From: DASXMT01 sp963812965
Lineage (GTDB): Bacteria > Actinomycetota > Acidimicrobiia > Acidimicrobiales > RAAP-2
Assembly: GCA_963812965.1 (NCBI GenBank)
Contig: CAWEXG010000006.1
Location: 62,001 to 126,000, forward strand
Length of the DNA: 64,000 nucleotides
Reading direction: 5' to 3'
Shown: piece by piece, positions 28,635 through 39,125 of the stretch
How positions within the stretch are numbered: the first letter of the stretch is position 1
Layout of the letters: each line of letters opens with the position of its first letter
Translations under genes and position numbers: made by a program
The notes under the pieces: model-generated
The model's input: the letters and a program-made list of their open reading frames with translations, nothing else
Database searches by the model: none
What the model was told of the DNA's origin: nothing

Positions 28635-31600
28635 ACACTGTTGGCCGGTTCCCGAGTTGGGGAACCTTTGGCGTTCTCTTGGCATTGGTGGCCGCACGTC
28701 CTTCTTGGTTCTGACGCTCCTTACGGTGCGATGGCGACTACCGGGGCGGTGAAGTTGCCCGCCCCCGAGCCGTTGAACGGTGCATTGCCGAAGGTAAAGA
28801 TGCCGCCGTCTTGGGCTCCGAGCCAGTAGCCGCCTCCGCCGGGGGTGGGAGTGAGGCCGATGACCGGAGCGTTCGACTGACCGGCCGCAGATCCCTGGAA
28901 CGAAGCGTCGCCGAAGGTGAAGACGCCGCCGTCTTTGGCGACCAGCCAATAGCCGTTGCCAGAAGGCGTTGCTGCCATACCGACCACTGGGGCGTTGAGT
29001 GACTGCCCTCCCTCGGAGCCGTAGAAACCAGCATCACCGAAGGTGAAAATGCCTCCATCGCTAGCCACGAGCCAGTAGCCACCTCCATCAGGCGTTGCTG
29101 CCATGCCAACAACGGGGGCGTTCAGGTGCTGACCGCCTTCCGATCCGTAGAAGGCGGCGTCGCCGAAGGTGAAGATACCTCCATCGGCTGCGACCAGCCA
29201 GTAGCCCTTGCCATCAGGGGTTGCTGCCATGCCGACGATGGGCTGGTTCAGATGCTGACCACCTTCTGAGCCGTAGTAGGTGGCGTCGCCGAAGGTGAAG
29301 ATGCCGCCGTCAGCTGCGACCAGCCAGTAGCCCTTGTTGTCAGGAGTTGCAGCCATGCCGACGATGGGGGCGTTCAACGGTTGTCCAGCTTCAGAGCCGT
29401 AGTTGCCGGCATTCCCGAAGGTAGAGACGGCACCGTTGGAGGCCACGACCCGATACCCGGTGGTCGACGGGGCCAGCACGGTGAGGGTGGCTGGGTTACT
29501 AGTGGCAGCTGGTCCTGCACCGTTACTGAATACGGCCTGGTACTGGTTGCCGTTGTCAGACGCTGTGGTGGCTCCTGTGGTGTAGGAGCCAGAGGTGGCA
29601 CCACTGATGTTGGACCATGTCGATCCTCCGTTCGTGGACACCTGCCATTGAACCGTAGGTGTCGGGCTCCCACTGGCTGCGGTGGTGAACGTTGTGGTTG
29701 CACCGGCACTGGTCGTCTGGCTCGTGGGCTGGGTGGTCACCGTTGGTGCGGTGCCGACCTGGAAGTTCACCGGGGCAGAGGTTTGGATCGCTGTCGGACC
29801 TCCGCTCCACACTGCGGTCAGGGTGTGTCGACCGGGGGTGAGGAAGGTGGTGGTGAGGGTGGCGATGCCGGCACCGGGGAACCCGCTGCCCAGCACAGGG
29901 ACCGTCCCGATGTCGGTGGTGCCGTCGAAGAAGTCCACCTGGCCGGCGATGGGAAACTGGTTGCTGAAGTTCGGGGGCGTGGGAAACACCGTTGCGGTCA
30001 GGGTCACCGGTGCACCGACTGCGGCTGAACCGGTTGGGCTCGCCGTGAGTGTCGTGCCCGACACGGTGACTTGCTGGACGACGGCTGGCTGAGCAACCGG
30101 CGTACAGGCGACCAGGTTGTCCGCCGGCTTAAAGCTCAGCACGGAGATGCCTACTTGACCGTCGTACCCGGGTTACCAGTGATCGGCACCGTGCCAGACA
30201 ACCCTGTCCAACTGGCCGAGTTGCTCCCGTTGGCCGGCGTCGGAGTTGTATCCGAAGCCGTGATCGTGCTGCCGCCGGGAGAGAGCCCGACCGCCACGTG
30301 GAAATCGGACTTGGATATGCACCAAAGCCGTTCTCATCCCCGTTAAACGTCAGGTCCAGTGAGCTCACCGGGATGCTAGAGCCGCTTGGCGCAAGGCTGG
30401 GAACGTTGGCCACGGCCCCGATGAATCCAACATACTTGAATTGCCCCAGCATACAAGCACGTGTATTCGGTCCCGAGAGGGGCTGGGCTCACCGTGAACG
30501 TCTGGGAGTACGAGCTCGGGGAGTAGACCGGGTCACCGGAGTACTCGATGGTGAGCGTGTGGGTACCGGGGATCAAACCTGCCGTGCTGAAGTCGTAGCT
30601 CTCTGCAAGACCGCCGACCGGGCCGCTGGTACCCACCGCTGTTCCGTCGACCAGATATGTCGAGGTGCCTGAGGGGGATGGCATGATACCGTAGGGATTT
30701 GACGCAGCACTCACAAAGACTTGCGGAGCAATCGTGTATCCCTCGGGAACTGGTGTCGTGGGAATGCTGTTTCGGCTGAAGCTCACCGGCGACCGTGCCC
30801 CATAGGTCAAGGTGAACGTGCCAGTAGATGTCATTGACGTTGGCGAATAGTTCTCCGGGAGTGGGGGTGTTGCTGTGCAGTTGTTGGTGCTCACACACGT
30901 TCCGCTGTAGAGAGTTGCATAGAACTCCTGTACACCGGGTCCGTAGTCGTTCGGATCCCAGACAAGCGAGAGCTCCAGGTTGAGCGTCAGAGATGCTCCT
31001 GGTGCCAATGAGAACGAGGTTGGCGGGGGTCCACACGGTGACGAACCAAAACCGCTGAAATCAAATAGGTAGGCGCTTTGGAGGGTCACTGGGCACCAGT
31101 TCCCGGCGGGGTCCTGGTAGTTGAGGGTAATATCAGAGTTGACACCATCCCACCCTGCGTTGTTGAAGTTCAGCTCTAGGTAGAGGTTGCTCCAGCTCTG
31201 ACTCGTCGAGGGGTTGGTAACGGTGATCGACATCGGGGTCGGGGTCGGCGAGGAGAGCTCAACCGTCGGGGGCAGGTTCAGCGTGACCGACGGCAATGCC
31301 TGGATCGTGTACGGCACCGCCGCCGACGTGCTGCCGACATAGTTGAAGTCACCGGAGTACACCGCTGTCAGTTGGTTGGTCTGGCTCGGTAAGTTGCCGG
31401 TGGCAAAAGTGGCGATGCCGTTGCTGACCGGTGCGGTGCTGACCACCACACCGTTGGCGATGAAATGAACAGTACCGGTGGCGGCGGTGGCCGTGCTGCC
31501 GCCCGAGCTGATCGTGTCGTTCAACGTGACCGACGTTCCCGTGAGCTGTGGGCTAGCAGGGCTGGCCGTGAGCACGTTCGTGGTGGCCTTCCCCGGCGGT

Positions 31601-32541
31601 GGTGGGATGGGAAGACCGGTGCCCTGGAGATTAAGCGTGGTGTTGTTGTTGGTGCTACCTGCCACCCCGTAGGGGTAGATGCCGCCGTTGAGTGCAGATT
31701 CAGGTATGCAAGTCTGACAACCACCAGCTGAATCGGCGAAGTCCGGGATGTTGTAATTGGACGCCGAGAGCGTCACATCGCCAGTGCTCGTGTTGTAGGG
31801 CGAAGTCGACTGGAAGACCACGTTAATCGGGGAGGAGAAGACCTGGGCGGTGATCGGCGTGGTGACGTCGAGCTCGTAGGAGAGGCTGTCATCGAGCGTG
31901 ATGTCGCCATTGGAGTTGATCGAGCCGGTAGCGGTACCGGGGTGGACTTCGTCCATGAAGTAGTTGGTGCATCCTCCAGCCGCGGCACTACACACGTTGT
32001 ACTGAACCGGCAGGCTCAACGTTGCATCGGTGATGACACCAGTCAGCGGGGCAACCGTGCCGGTGAGTGTCGTGGTGGTCTGGGGCGGGAAGGGCTGCGA
32101 GGTCCCAGGAGGTGTCGACAGCACCGTCCAGCTGCCCGAGGTCATATTGAGCGAGAACGGCTCGGTCCCGCCGTTCCCGGCATACAGCGTGAGCTGACCC
32201 GAGTTAGCCGTGTCAGCAGGGCTGGCCGAGTCGGTAACGGTCACTGCAAAGGTGGCAGTGGCGTCTGTCGTAGGGGTGCCAGTAAGTGCCCCGGTTGCCG
32301 AGTTCAGGCTCAGCCAGCTGGGCAGTGTGGATCCAGTAGCTACGCTCCAGGTGTAGCTCCCGGTCCCACCAGTTGCAGCCAAGGTGGAGCAAATACGGGG
32401 TGTTCAGCGGGGCCAAGGGCAGTGGCGAGGTCGTGGTCACCGACAACGGGCTAGCGGCGCTGGCGGCGGTCACGCCAATTCCGGCCACGGTGCCAGCTAT
32501 GACGCCTATGACCAGGAGCGTTGCCGCTATGGCCGCGAAAA

Positions 32542-32563
32542 ACCGGCGGGCATAGCCGCCGGT
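32542..32563 (-). terminator. Terminator-like hairpin at the start of gene A
   Basis: In the sense direction ACCGGCGG-CTATGC-CCGCCGGT is an 8-bp perfect stem with a 6-base loop followed by TTTT(C), the form of an intrinsic terminator. It lies inside the coding frame just before the signal-peptide core (TGGYARRFF). An identical copy is in gene B. Confidence 0.6.
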
Positions 32564-32617
32564 GAAGTGAGAATTACGTGACTCTGCGTGGGAAAAACTT
32601 AGGGAGTTACTCCCCCA

Positions 32618-32626
32618 CCCCCCCCC
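32618..32626 (-). repeat. Poly-G tract (9 G) in gene A 5' coding region
   Basis: Nine C on the plus strand are nine G in the coding sense. With 9 the start codon at 32703 is out of frame with the secreted protein; 10 would restore it, as in gene B. Confidence 0.75.
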
Positions 32627-32802
32627 GCGAGAACTTTCCCAGATTGAGAATTCTCAGCCTGAGCATCGTGGGTTGTTGCTGTGTTGCGACGTCCCCGGAA
32701 CATGTACATCCCCCTGCTTTCGCTTAGTTGATAAATCTGGTGTTTCGTGCTGTCTCGATCAGATGGTACACACTCTTCGTTTCCCAAACTGGTCGCGATG
32801 GC

Positions 32803-32831
32803 ATCTAACTCTAGGTTCTTGATCTTGTCAA
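32803..32831 (-). promoter_or_regulatory. Consensus sigma-70 promoter of gene A
   Basis: On the minus strand TTGACA (32826-32831) and TTAGAT (32803-32808) are 17 bp apart. The same elements, spacing and surrounding sequence recur upstream of gene B. A leader of about 90 nt separates the expected start of transcription from the ATG at 32703. Confidence 0.75.
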
Positions 32832-32954
32832 TAGAGATTTGTGAACAGGGGTGGTGAGCAGGGGGTGTGTGGTGTCGGCATCACGCAAGGCCATCGCCAC
32901 CGACCGATCGTGAGTTTAAGCTGTCGACCGTCTGCCACCCGCTACCGTTTCCAC

Positions 32955-33194
32955 GTGGACCTGCACTTCTCCGATCATGCTCGCCGGCGGATGCGGCAGC
33001 GAGGAATCGATCCGGCTGAGGTGGCAGAAGTGCTCGCAGAGCCGGAGGAAGTTCGCCCTTCTGTAGAGAACCCCATTCGGACAGTGGTGGTCGGGAGCAC
33101 GCCTGCTGGCAAAAGACTGTTCGTGGTTCTGGTCGAAGGACATCCGGTCCTGATTATCACCGTTGCCGAGCGTGACCCGGCTCCTCGCCGGTAA
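32955..33194 (+). CDS. DUF4258 family protein (toxin-like)
   Basis: A 79-residue product from the GTG at 32955 (VDLHFSDHARRRMRQRGIDP); an in-frame extension of 38 codons upstream has no family character. FSDHARRRMRQRGI, VVVGSTPAGKRLFVVLV and a closing LIITVAERDP match DUF4258, a RelE-like fold often acting as the toxin of two-gene modules. A DUF2283 gene follows after 9 bp. The pair lies between propeller genes A and B in opposite orientation. Confidence 0.75.
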   Translation: MDLHFSDHARRRMRQRGIDPAEVAEVLAEPEEVRPSVENPIRTVVVGSTPAGKRLFVVLVEGHPVLIITVAERDPAPRR

Positions 33195-33203
33195 CCTGGA
33201 ACT

Positions 33204-33458
33204 GTGCTCGTCACCTACGACCCAGAAGCCGATGCCACGTATGTCTCACTCTCGGACCAGGAAGTCGCCAAGACACAGTCGTTCAGTGACTCTGTCTCGG
33301 TAGACGTTGACGTGTCTGGAGAGCCGGTCGGCATCGAGCTACTCGTAGCGCCCGCATCTGTGACTGACCGTATGCTCGCTCCCATCGTCGAGCGTTACCC
33401 CTCTCTCGATAACATCCGTGGGGTCCTACATCGACTCGGTCTTCCCGCACCTGCGTAG
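33204..33458 (+). CDS. DUF2283 family protein
   Basis: The 84-residue product (GTG start) has the DUF2283 pattern: VTYDPEADATYVSLSD, then SVSVDVDVSGEPVGIELL. This short beta-rich family is regularly found immediately downstream of DUF4258 genes and is thought to be the antitoxin or partner. Spacing (9 bp) supports co-transcription. Molecular function is not established. Confidence 0.8.
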   Translation: MLVTYDPEADATYVSLSDQEVAKTQSFSDSVSVDVDVSGEPVGIELLVAPASVTDRMLAPIVERYPSLDNIRGVLHRLGLPAPA

Positions 33459-33587
33459 CATCCTCCTGTACATAGGGGCGCAACGATCCGGTCCGCTATC
33501 AGGTCCTTCTTGTCACCAGGTGTCTGTCTGCGTCGTGTTCTTGGAACGATGTGTAGGACAACGCGGTGGGCTTGGGAGCGAGACTGC

Positions 33588-33624
33588 GTGGTCCCCCGTC
33601 CGGGGTTAGGGGGCGGGGGACCAC
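33588..33624 (-). terminator. Conserved 3' hairpin downstream of propeller gene B
   Basis: GTGGTCCCCCG and CGGGGGACCAC pair perfectly over 11 bp around a 15-base loop shared with copies A and C. It lies about 150 bp after the gene B stop. Confidence 0.7.
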
Positions 33625-36600
33625 ACACTGTTGGCCGGTTCGCAGCCTAGTGAGCTGGGTTCCGCTGGCGATCTATTCGTGTTCTGTCGGCGTTACTGGT
33701 CGTCCGGCTCGTTGTCCCTGGGGGCGAAACAAGCACCCCAGGGGCAACAGAGTCGTTCGTCCTTCTTCGTTCTCCCTACGGTGCGACGCCAACCACCGGG
33801 GCGGTGAAGCTGGCTACCCCTGAGCCGTTGAACGGCGCATTGCCGAAGGTGAAGATGCCGCCGTCCTGGGCGCCGAGCCAGTAGCCACCGCCGTTGGAGG
33901 TCGGCACGATGCCAACTACCGGTGCATTGGACTGACCAGACGCCGACCCGTTGAAAGTGGCATCCCCAAAGGTGAAGACTCCTCCGTCTTTGGCAACCAG
34001 CCAGTAGCCCTTGCCATCTGGCGTTGCTGTCATGCTGGTGACTGGGGCGTTGAGTGGTTGTCCACCTTCTGAGCCGTAGAAAGCGGCGTCACCGAAGGTG
34101 AAGATGCCGCCGTCACTGGCTACTAGCCAGTAGCCACCTCCATCTGGGGTAGCTGCCATGCCGACGACTGGTGCGTTTAAGTGTTGGCCACCTTCCGATC
34201 CGAAGAAACCAGCGTCACCGAAGGTGAAGATGCCGCCATCGGCTGCAACTAGCCAGTAGCCCTTGCCATCAGGGGTTGCTGCCATGCCGACGATGGGCTG
34301 GTTCAGGTGCTGGCCACCTTCTGAGCCGTAGTAGCCAGCATCGCCAAAGGTGAAGATGCCGCCATCTGCTCCAACCAACCAGTAGCCCTTGTTGTCAGGG
34401 GTTGCTGCCATACCGACGATGGGGGCGTTCAGCGGTTGATCAGCTTCAGAGCCGTAGTTGCCAGCATTTCCGAACGTGGACACCGCTCCGTTGGAGGCAA
34501 CCAACCGATAACCGGTGGTCGACGGTGCCAGCACCGTGAGAGTCGCTGGGTTGGTGGTGGCAGCTAGTCCTGCAGCGTTACTGAATACAGCCTGGTACTG
34601 ATTGCCGTTGTCAGACGCTGTGGTGGCTGGTGTGGTGTAGGAGTCAGAAGTGGCACCACTGATGTTGGACCATGTCGATCCTCCATTGCTGGACACCTGC
34701 CACTGGACGGTGGGCGTTGGATCACCGGTTGCGGCCGTGGTGAACGTTGTGGTCGCACCAGCGCTGGCTGTCTGGTTGGTGGGTTGGGTGATCACCGTTG
34801 GTACGGTGCCCACTTGGAAGTTGACCGGGGCCGATGTCTGGGCCGGTGTCGGCCCGCCGCTCCACACTGCCGTCAGCGTGTGGTCACCGGGAGCCAGGGA
34901 CGTTGTGGTGAGGGTGGCGATGCCGATATTGAGACTGCCACAACTTACGCTTGGGACACCTACGGTCCCAATATCAGTGTTGCCGTCGAAGAAGTCGACC
35001 TGTCCCACAATGCAGTCTTGGCGAGGGTCTGAAGGCGCCGGGTTCACCACGGCAGTGAGCGTCACCGGTGCACCGACAGCGGCTGAACCAGTCGGGCTCG
35101 TCGTCAACGTCGTTCCAGACACGTCGACCTGCTGTACGACGGCAGGCGCTGTCGGATCGGCCGGGTTGCAGGCATAAGGGGTACCATCCGCCGAAGTGAA
35201 GCTGAGGTTAGAGACCGCCACGGGGACAACCGAGCCCGGGGAGCCAGCGATGGGCACGGTTGCAGAAAGCCCCGTCCAGCTCACGCTGACGTTTGTTCCG
35301 TCCGGGCTGAGGACCGGGGTAACGGAAGGTGGCGTGATCGTGACCCCACCGGGAGAGAGTCCGATGGTGGCGTTATTCACAGGCCCAAAGGTGGCAGGTC
35401 CATTCAACGGGTCGATGTTCAGCGTCACATCAAGACCCGTGACGGGCGCTGTCGATCCATTGGGCGACAGGCTCGGCACTGTGGCCACAGCCACCACTGA
35501 CGCATTGAGCGTTGGGAAGTAATTGCTACTGGTCTTACAGATGAACGGCGTACCGGGAGCTGCTGGTGCCACGGTGAATGTCTGCGAGTACGAGCTCGGA
35601 GCGTAGACCGGGTCACCGGAGTACTCGATGGTGAGCGTATGGGTACCGGGGATCAATCCTGCGGTACTGAAATTGAAAGTTTGACTAGCGTTGGGACTCG
35701 TGCCCACCACTGCTCCGTCGACCAAGTACGTCAATGTTCCTGTCGGGACACCTGGTGCGATGCCGTAGGGATCTGACGCAGCATTGTTCAGGACGGCGAT
35801 CGGCTGCGATCGTGTACCCCTCAGGCACCGGCGTTGTCGGAAAACCAAGAAGGCTGAAGCTCACCGGTGACCGGGCTCCATAGGTAAGGTGAAGGAGCCA
35901 ATGGCCTCGGGAGCACCACTCGTCGTCGGGGCGATGGAGTTGAATGGGCTGTCGGATTTGCTACACGTGTCGCCTGGGTCCGTCGGGTCGCTGCAGCTCC
36001 CGTTGTAGAGCATCGCCTGGACCTCTTGGGGACCTGGACCGGTGCCGTTATTGGGATCGTAGGCGATGGACACCTCCAGGTTGAGGGTGAACGACTGCCC
36101 TGGAGCCAGCGAGAACGAGGTCGTCTGTGTGCCGCACGGCGGAGTGCCGAAGCCGCTGAAGAAGAATTTCAGGCTCGTAGTTGTTGGGGTTGGAAATCAT
36201 CGGGCACCAGTTCCCTGCACTGTCCTGGTAGTTGAGGGTGCCGTCGGGAGCGTACGCTCCAGTCCCAGTAGTTTGGAACAGTAGGTCCAGGTAGAGATCA
36301 CTCCACGTCTGACTCGTCGAAGGGTTGGTAACAGTGACCGACATCGGGGTGGGGGTCGGCGACGACAGCTCCAATGATGTGGGCAGGTTCAGCGTCACTG
36401 ACGGCAGTGGCTGGAGGGTATACGGCACCGCTGGCGAGGTACTGCCGGCAGTAGTTGAAATCGCCGGAGTAGACGGCAGTGAGCTGGTTGGTCTGGCTCG
36501 GCAAGGCCGTTGCCGTCAAGGTGGCACTGCCGTTGCTCACCGGTTGAATGCCGATCACATTGCCGTTGGCCTCAAAGGTGACGTTGCCCGTGGCATTGCT

Positions 36601-37657
36601 GGCCGTGCTCCCACCCGAGCTGATCGTGTCAGTCAGCGTGACCGACGTTCCCTGAAGTTGCGGGCTGGTGGGGCTCGCAGTGAGCATACTCGTGGTGGTC
36701 TTGCCCGGTGGTGGCGGAATGGGCAGCCCCGTACCCTGAAGGTTAAGGGTCGTGTTGTTGTTGGTGCTTCCAGAGACCTGGTATGGATAGCCACCCAACT
36801 CGCCGTTGAGCCCTATCAAAGCTATCGAACATGACCCGCCCGGCGCATCAGTGAAATCGGGGATGTTGTAGTTCGACGCCGAGAGCGTCACGTTTCCAGA
36901 ATCAGCGTTGTAGGGCGCAGTCGACTGGAACACCATGTTGATCGGGGTCGACAGGCACTGCTGGTCCGACAGGCGTGGTGACGTCCAGGGTGTAGGACAG
37001 GCTGTCATTCAACGTGATGTCACCGCTGGAGTTGATCGAACCTGTGGCCGTGCCCGGGTTGACCTCATCCATGAAGTAGTTGGTACAACCTCCGGCTGCC
37101 TTGCTGCACACGTTGTACTGCGCCGGCAGGCTCAGCGTGGCATCGGTGATGACACCGGTCAGCGGAGCCACGGTGCCCGTGAGCGTGGTGGTGGTCTGGG
37201 CGGGGAAGGGCTGCGAGGCCCCGGGCGGTGTCGACAGCACCGTCCAGGAGCCGGAGGTCATATTCAGGGCAAAGGGCTCAGTCCCCCCATTGCCTGCGTA
37301 CAGGGTGAGCTGGCCTGAGGTGGCGGTGTCAGCAGGGCTGGCCGAGTCGGTAACGGTCACTGCGAACGTAGCGGTGGCATTGGCCGTCGGCGTGCCGGAG
37401 AGAACACCAGTCGTGGAATCCAGGCTCAGCCAGCTGGGCAGGGTGGAGCCCGGTGGCCACGCTCCACGTGTAGGAACCGGTGCCACCGGTGGCGGCCAAG
37501 GTGACCGAATACGGGGTATTGAGGGGGGCCAGCGGCAGTGGCGAGGTCGTGGTCACTGATAGCGGGGTAGCTGCGCTGGCAGCGGTGACGCCGATTCCGG
37601 CAACCGTGCCAGCCGCCATGCTAACAACCAGGAGCGTTGCCGCTATGGCCGCGAAAA

Positions 37658-37679
37658 ACCGGCGGGCATAGCCGCCGGT
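37658..37679 (-). terminator. Terminator-like hairpin at the start of gene B
   Basis: Identical to the element in gene A: ACCGGCGG-CTATGC-CCGCCGGT followed by TTTT. Perfect conservation across stem, loop and tail fits either a regulatory RNA element or simply conserved coding sequence (TGGYARRFF). Confidence 0.6.
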
Positions 37680-37733
37680 AAGGTGAGATTTTGGTGACTC
37701 TGCGTGGGAAAAACTTAGGGAGTTACTCCCCCA

Positions 37734-37743
37734 CCCCCCCCCC
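37734..37743 (-). repeat. Poly-G tract (10 G) in gene B 5' coding region
   Basis: Ten G in the coding sense, 25 codons after the ATG at 37820. This length keeps the start codon in frame with the signal peptide; gene A has nine and is out of frame. Confidence 0.75.
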
Positions 37744-37918
37744 GCGAGAACTTTCCCAGATTGAGAATTCTCAGCCTGGGCATCGCGGGTTGTTGCTGTG
37801 TTGCGACGTCCCCGGAACATGTACATCCCCCTGCTTTCGGTTTAGTGAGTGAACCTGTGTTTCGTGCTTCTCGATCAGATGGTACACGCTCTTCGTTTCC
37901 CAAACTGGTCGTGGTGGC

Positions 37919-37947
37919 ATCTAACTCCAGGTTCTTGATCTTGTCAA
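37919..37947 (-). promoter_or_regulatory. Consensus sigma-70 promoter of gene B
   Basis: TTGACA (37942-37947) and TTAGAT (37919-37924) on the minus strand, 17 bp apart, matching the gene A promoter. Sequence from here to the signal peptide is about 90 percent identical to A by eye. Confidence 0.75.
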
Positions 37948-38078
37948 TAGCGCGGGAGTGATCTTTTTTGGCGACGCACGGGGTTTCGGAGGATCAGACT
38001 TGGAGCGGGAACGAGTCGGAGAGCCCATATGTCTTCCTGGAGGAGGAGCGTGTTGATGTGGTGGTCGATGATGGTGGT

Positions 38079-38664
38079 TCAGGCGTCGGGGTGAAGATCG
38101 CTCATCGAGTCGGCGTGCCACCAGACAGTGAACGGAACGGGTTCGCCCAGGGGTCGAGCGCGGGAGTTCATGGTGGCCGGAAACCAGGCGAGCTCATGAC
38201 CACCCCCGTCAGTCGTCATGGCCGAGCGACACCACACGCCACGCAGCCCGGCGCTGTGCACAGCGGTACCGATTCGTTGACACGGTTCGTGAGGAACGGC
38301 GACTCCTCGAGCGTCGAGTGGATAGGACGCCGCCAGGCCCAGGCTCTTCAAGCCCGTCGTCGGTGATGGCGTCAGCCACCTCTTGACGGCGTGGGAGCAC
38401 AGCGATGACGAGCACGAACGGGGCGTCCTCTCGCAGGTCCTCCGGGTGTGCCGGCCATTGCTCGAAGAGCTGGTGGAGCTGAGCTCGAGCGGTGGCCAGG
38501 TCCTCGTTGACGTAGAGCACGGGGAACGAGCCGGGAGCATTCCAGCGGCCGCCGTGACGGTAGGCCCACGACGGGTCCAGGGGCTTGGCCCAGCCGGCGT
38601 CAGCTACGCGAAGCCAAGCGTGATGGTCGGGGAGCCGAAGAACAACGGGGGTCGAGGGGGTCAC
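38079..38664 (-). pseudogene. RES-domain toxin (NAD+-degrading type), one frameshift
   Basis: From a GTG at 38664 the product carries the RES pattern LRVADAGWAKPLDPSWAYRH, GGRWNAPGSFPVLYVNEDLA and TARAQLHQLFE. It breaks near 38350 after VADAITDDGL; the next frame gives KSLGLAASYPLDARGVAVPH and GLRGVWCRSA...ELAWFP, ending at 38079. One extra base explains the break. RES toxins (as in MbcT) cleave or phosphorolyse NAD+. The gene starts 4 bp after the antitoxin stop. This belongs to the actinobacterial subgroup with a TARA helix instead of the usual catalytic-Glu wording, as far as can be told. Confidence 0.78.
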
Positions 38665-38668
38665 GCCG

Positions 38669-39112
38669 TCACGGTTGGACGCGGCGTAGGTCGAACATGG
38701 TCCGGACGGCGTCGAGCACCTCGGCAGTTCTCCCGGCCCGAGCCAGCTGTACCAGGGAACGACCTCCCAGCGCAGGAGCCTCACGACGGACGACGGCCGG
38801 GATGCGATCCGTGCGCAGGTACCGCTCGAGGATCTCGGTAGCGGCATCGAGATCGGCAATGGGGACTTCCCGGTCAGCCGGCGGACCGTCCGACAGCCAC
38901 TTCGAAAAGGCCTGGCGTGACACGCCGAAGATCTCGGCAGCGCCGGCGTTGGAGAGCCGCCAACGACTGGTGAACCGCTCAAGTCGGCTCATCGATCCCC
39001 TGCGGTCGACCTCGGCGACGAACCGACGCGCCCACGACTCGTCGGCGCCGTCGAGGATCCTGGCCACTGCCTCTGCCGGGGAAAGGTCGGTAAGGGCAGC
39101 CACGTCGCTCAT
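38669..39112 (-). CDS. Xre/MbcA-type antitoxin of the RES-Xre module
   Basis: About 147 residues from the ATG at 39112 (an in-frame start 18 bp upstream is possible). It contains a helix-turn-helix, RWRLSNAGAAEIFGVSRQAF then SKWLSDGPP, and a C-terminal region (EILERYLRTDRIPAVVRREA) with the antitoxin-type helical tail that inserts into the RES active site. It sits immediately upstream of the RES toxin. Two adjacent 17-bp direct repeats at 39126-39159 are probable binding sites for autoregulation. Confidence 0.8.
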   Translation of the reverse strand: MSDVAALTDLSPAEAVARILDGADESWARRFVAEVDRRGSMSRLERFTSRWRLSNAGAAEIFGVSRQAFSKWLSDGPPADREVPIADLDAATEILERYLRTDRIPAVVRREAPALGGRSLVQLARAGRTAEVLDAVRTMFDLRRVQP

Positions 39113-39125
39113 GGCAACATAGTAA

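Larger units (their letters stand above)
28721..32703 (-). pseudogene. Secreted Ig-like/beta-propeller protein A (poly-G 9, out of frame; further frameshifts)
   Basis: The start is the ATG at 32703, 6 nt from AGGGGG. After about 24 codons a run of 9 G puts translation into a stop (VAGGGGGVTP-type ending). The signal peptide (YARRFFAAIAATLLV) is reachable only in another frame. More frame breaks lie near 32395, 30440 and 30310. Joined, the protein has the signal peptide and a putative Ig domain (He_PIG-like, TGGTGSYTWSVATGSTLPSW). Three Ig-like domains (TNQLTAVYSGDFNY, HTLTIEYSGDPVY, HTLTAVWSGGP) and an I-set-like domain (PTVQWQVSTNGGSTWSN) follow. Six 42-residue GYWLVAADGGIFTFGDA repeats form a probable six-bladed propeller at the C-terminus. 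It ends without a sorting motif. A surface adhesin is inferred. Confidence 0.78.
33776..37820 (-). pseudogene. Secreted Ig-like/beta-propeller protein B (poly-G 10, in frame; downstream frameshifts)
   Basis: This is a full-length paralog of gene A. From the ATG at 37820 (AGGGGG 6 nt upstream) the frame passes through a 10-G tract (KVLAGGGWGSNSLSF) and enters the signal peptide YARRFFAAIAATLLVVSMAA. Domain order matches A: He_PIG-like Ig, Ig-like repeats, I-set-like domain and six 42-residue GYWLVAxDGGIFTFGDA units, ending at the TAG at 33776. Six frame breaks are seen near 37453, 36955, 36450, 36165, 35885 and 35810, so as it stands the gene would not give full product. The last 2 kb, including the whole propeller, is uninterrupted. 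Either indel errors or decay in progress explains this. Role as a surface adhesin or envelope protein is inferred. Confidence 0.78.

Noticed and set aside
32787..32787. A short leader peptide starting with TTG upstream of the gene A ATG
   Set aside because: No ribosome-binding site, and the matching frame in gene B diverges in sequence, so it is not conserved as protein.
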